DNA of 6,034 nucleotides from an uncultured Streptococcus sp. (GTDB taxonomy: Bacteria > Bacillota > Bacilli > Lactobacillales > Aerococcaceae): assembly GCA_916049935.1 (NCBI GenBank), contig CAJZJI010000053.1, positions 1 through 6,034 on the forward strand. The letters run 5' to 3'. Position 1 is the stretch's first letter, and the number at the start of each line of letters is the position of its first letter. A program made the translations under genes and the position numbers. Below the pieces are notes generated by a model. That model did not search any database. It saw only the letters and a program-made list of their open reading frames with translations, and was not told the DNA's origin. This document shows, one piece after another, positions 6,019 through 6,034 of the stretch.

Positions 6019-6034
6019 TTCATACATGACATTC

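Overview
The window reads as an ordinary chromosomal housekeeping segment from an AT-rich, low-GC Gram-positive bacterium, most likely a member of the Lactobacillales. The grounds are the AT-rich codon choice, strong AGGAGG-type ribosome binding sites, hairpin-plus-T-tract terminators, a PepF-type oligoendopeptidase, a Ktr/Trk-type potassium transporter pair and a YclM-like aspartokinase. The genus cannot be fixed from sequence reading alone. There is no RNA gene, mobile element, CRISPR array or prophage.

Layout. Positions 1-1779 (minus strand) hold oligoendopeptidase F, whose last few C-terminal codons lie beyond the left edge. Positions 1780-1910 hold its candidate promoter and, upstream of that, the terminator of the next unit. 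Positions 1911-3968 (minus) are a two-gene potassium uptake operon: the membrane subunit (KtrB/TrkH type) comes first and the regulatory RCK subunit (KtrA/TrkA type) second, 15 nt apart. Positions 3969-4091 hold the terminator of the aspartokinase gene and a candidate ktrB promoter that overlap each other. Positions 4092-5468 (minus) encode a monofunctional aspartokinase with two C-terminal ACT domains. Positions 5469-5640 form a divergent promoter region. Positions 5641-6018 (plus) encode a glyoxalase I-like VOC protein. The last 16 bases show nothing recognisable.

How the genes work together. The two Ktr subunits form one complex: an ion-conducting membrane dimer gated by a cytosolic RCK ring. 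Aspartokinase starts the aspartate-family pathway (lysine/diaminopimelate, threonine, methionine), PepF trims cytosolic peptides, and the glyoxalase detoxifies methylglyoxal. I see no sign that these four units form one pathway; the terminators and separate candidate promoters suggest independent transcription.

No undescribed system was found. The points worth a second look are regulatory: the ktrB promoter that appears to lie inside the lysC terminator, the short and symmetric lysC/glyoxalase divergent control region, and the start-codon choices for ktrB, ktrA and the glyoxalase gene.
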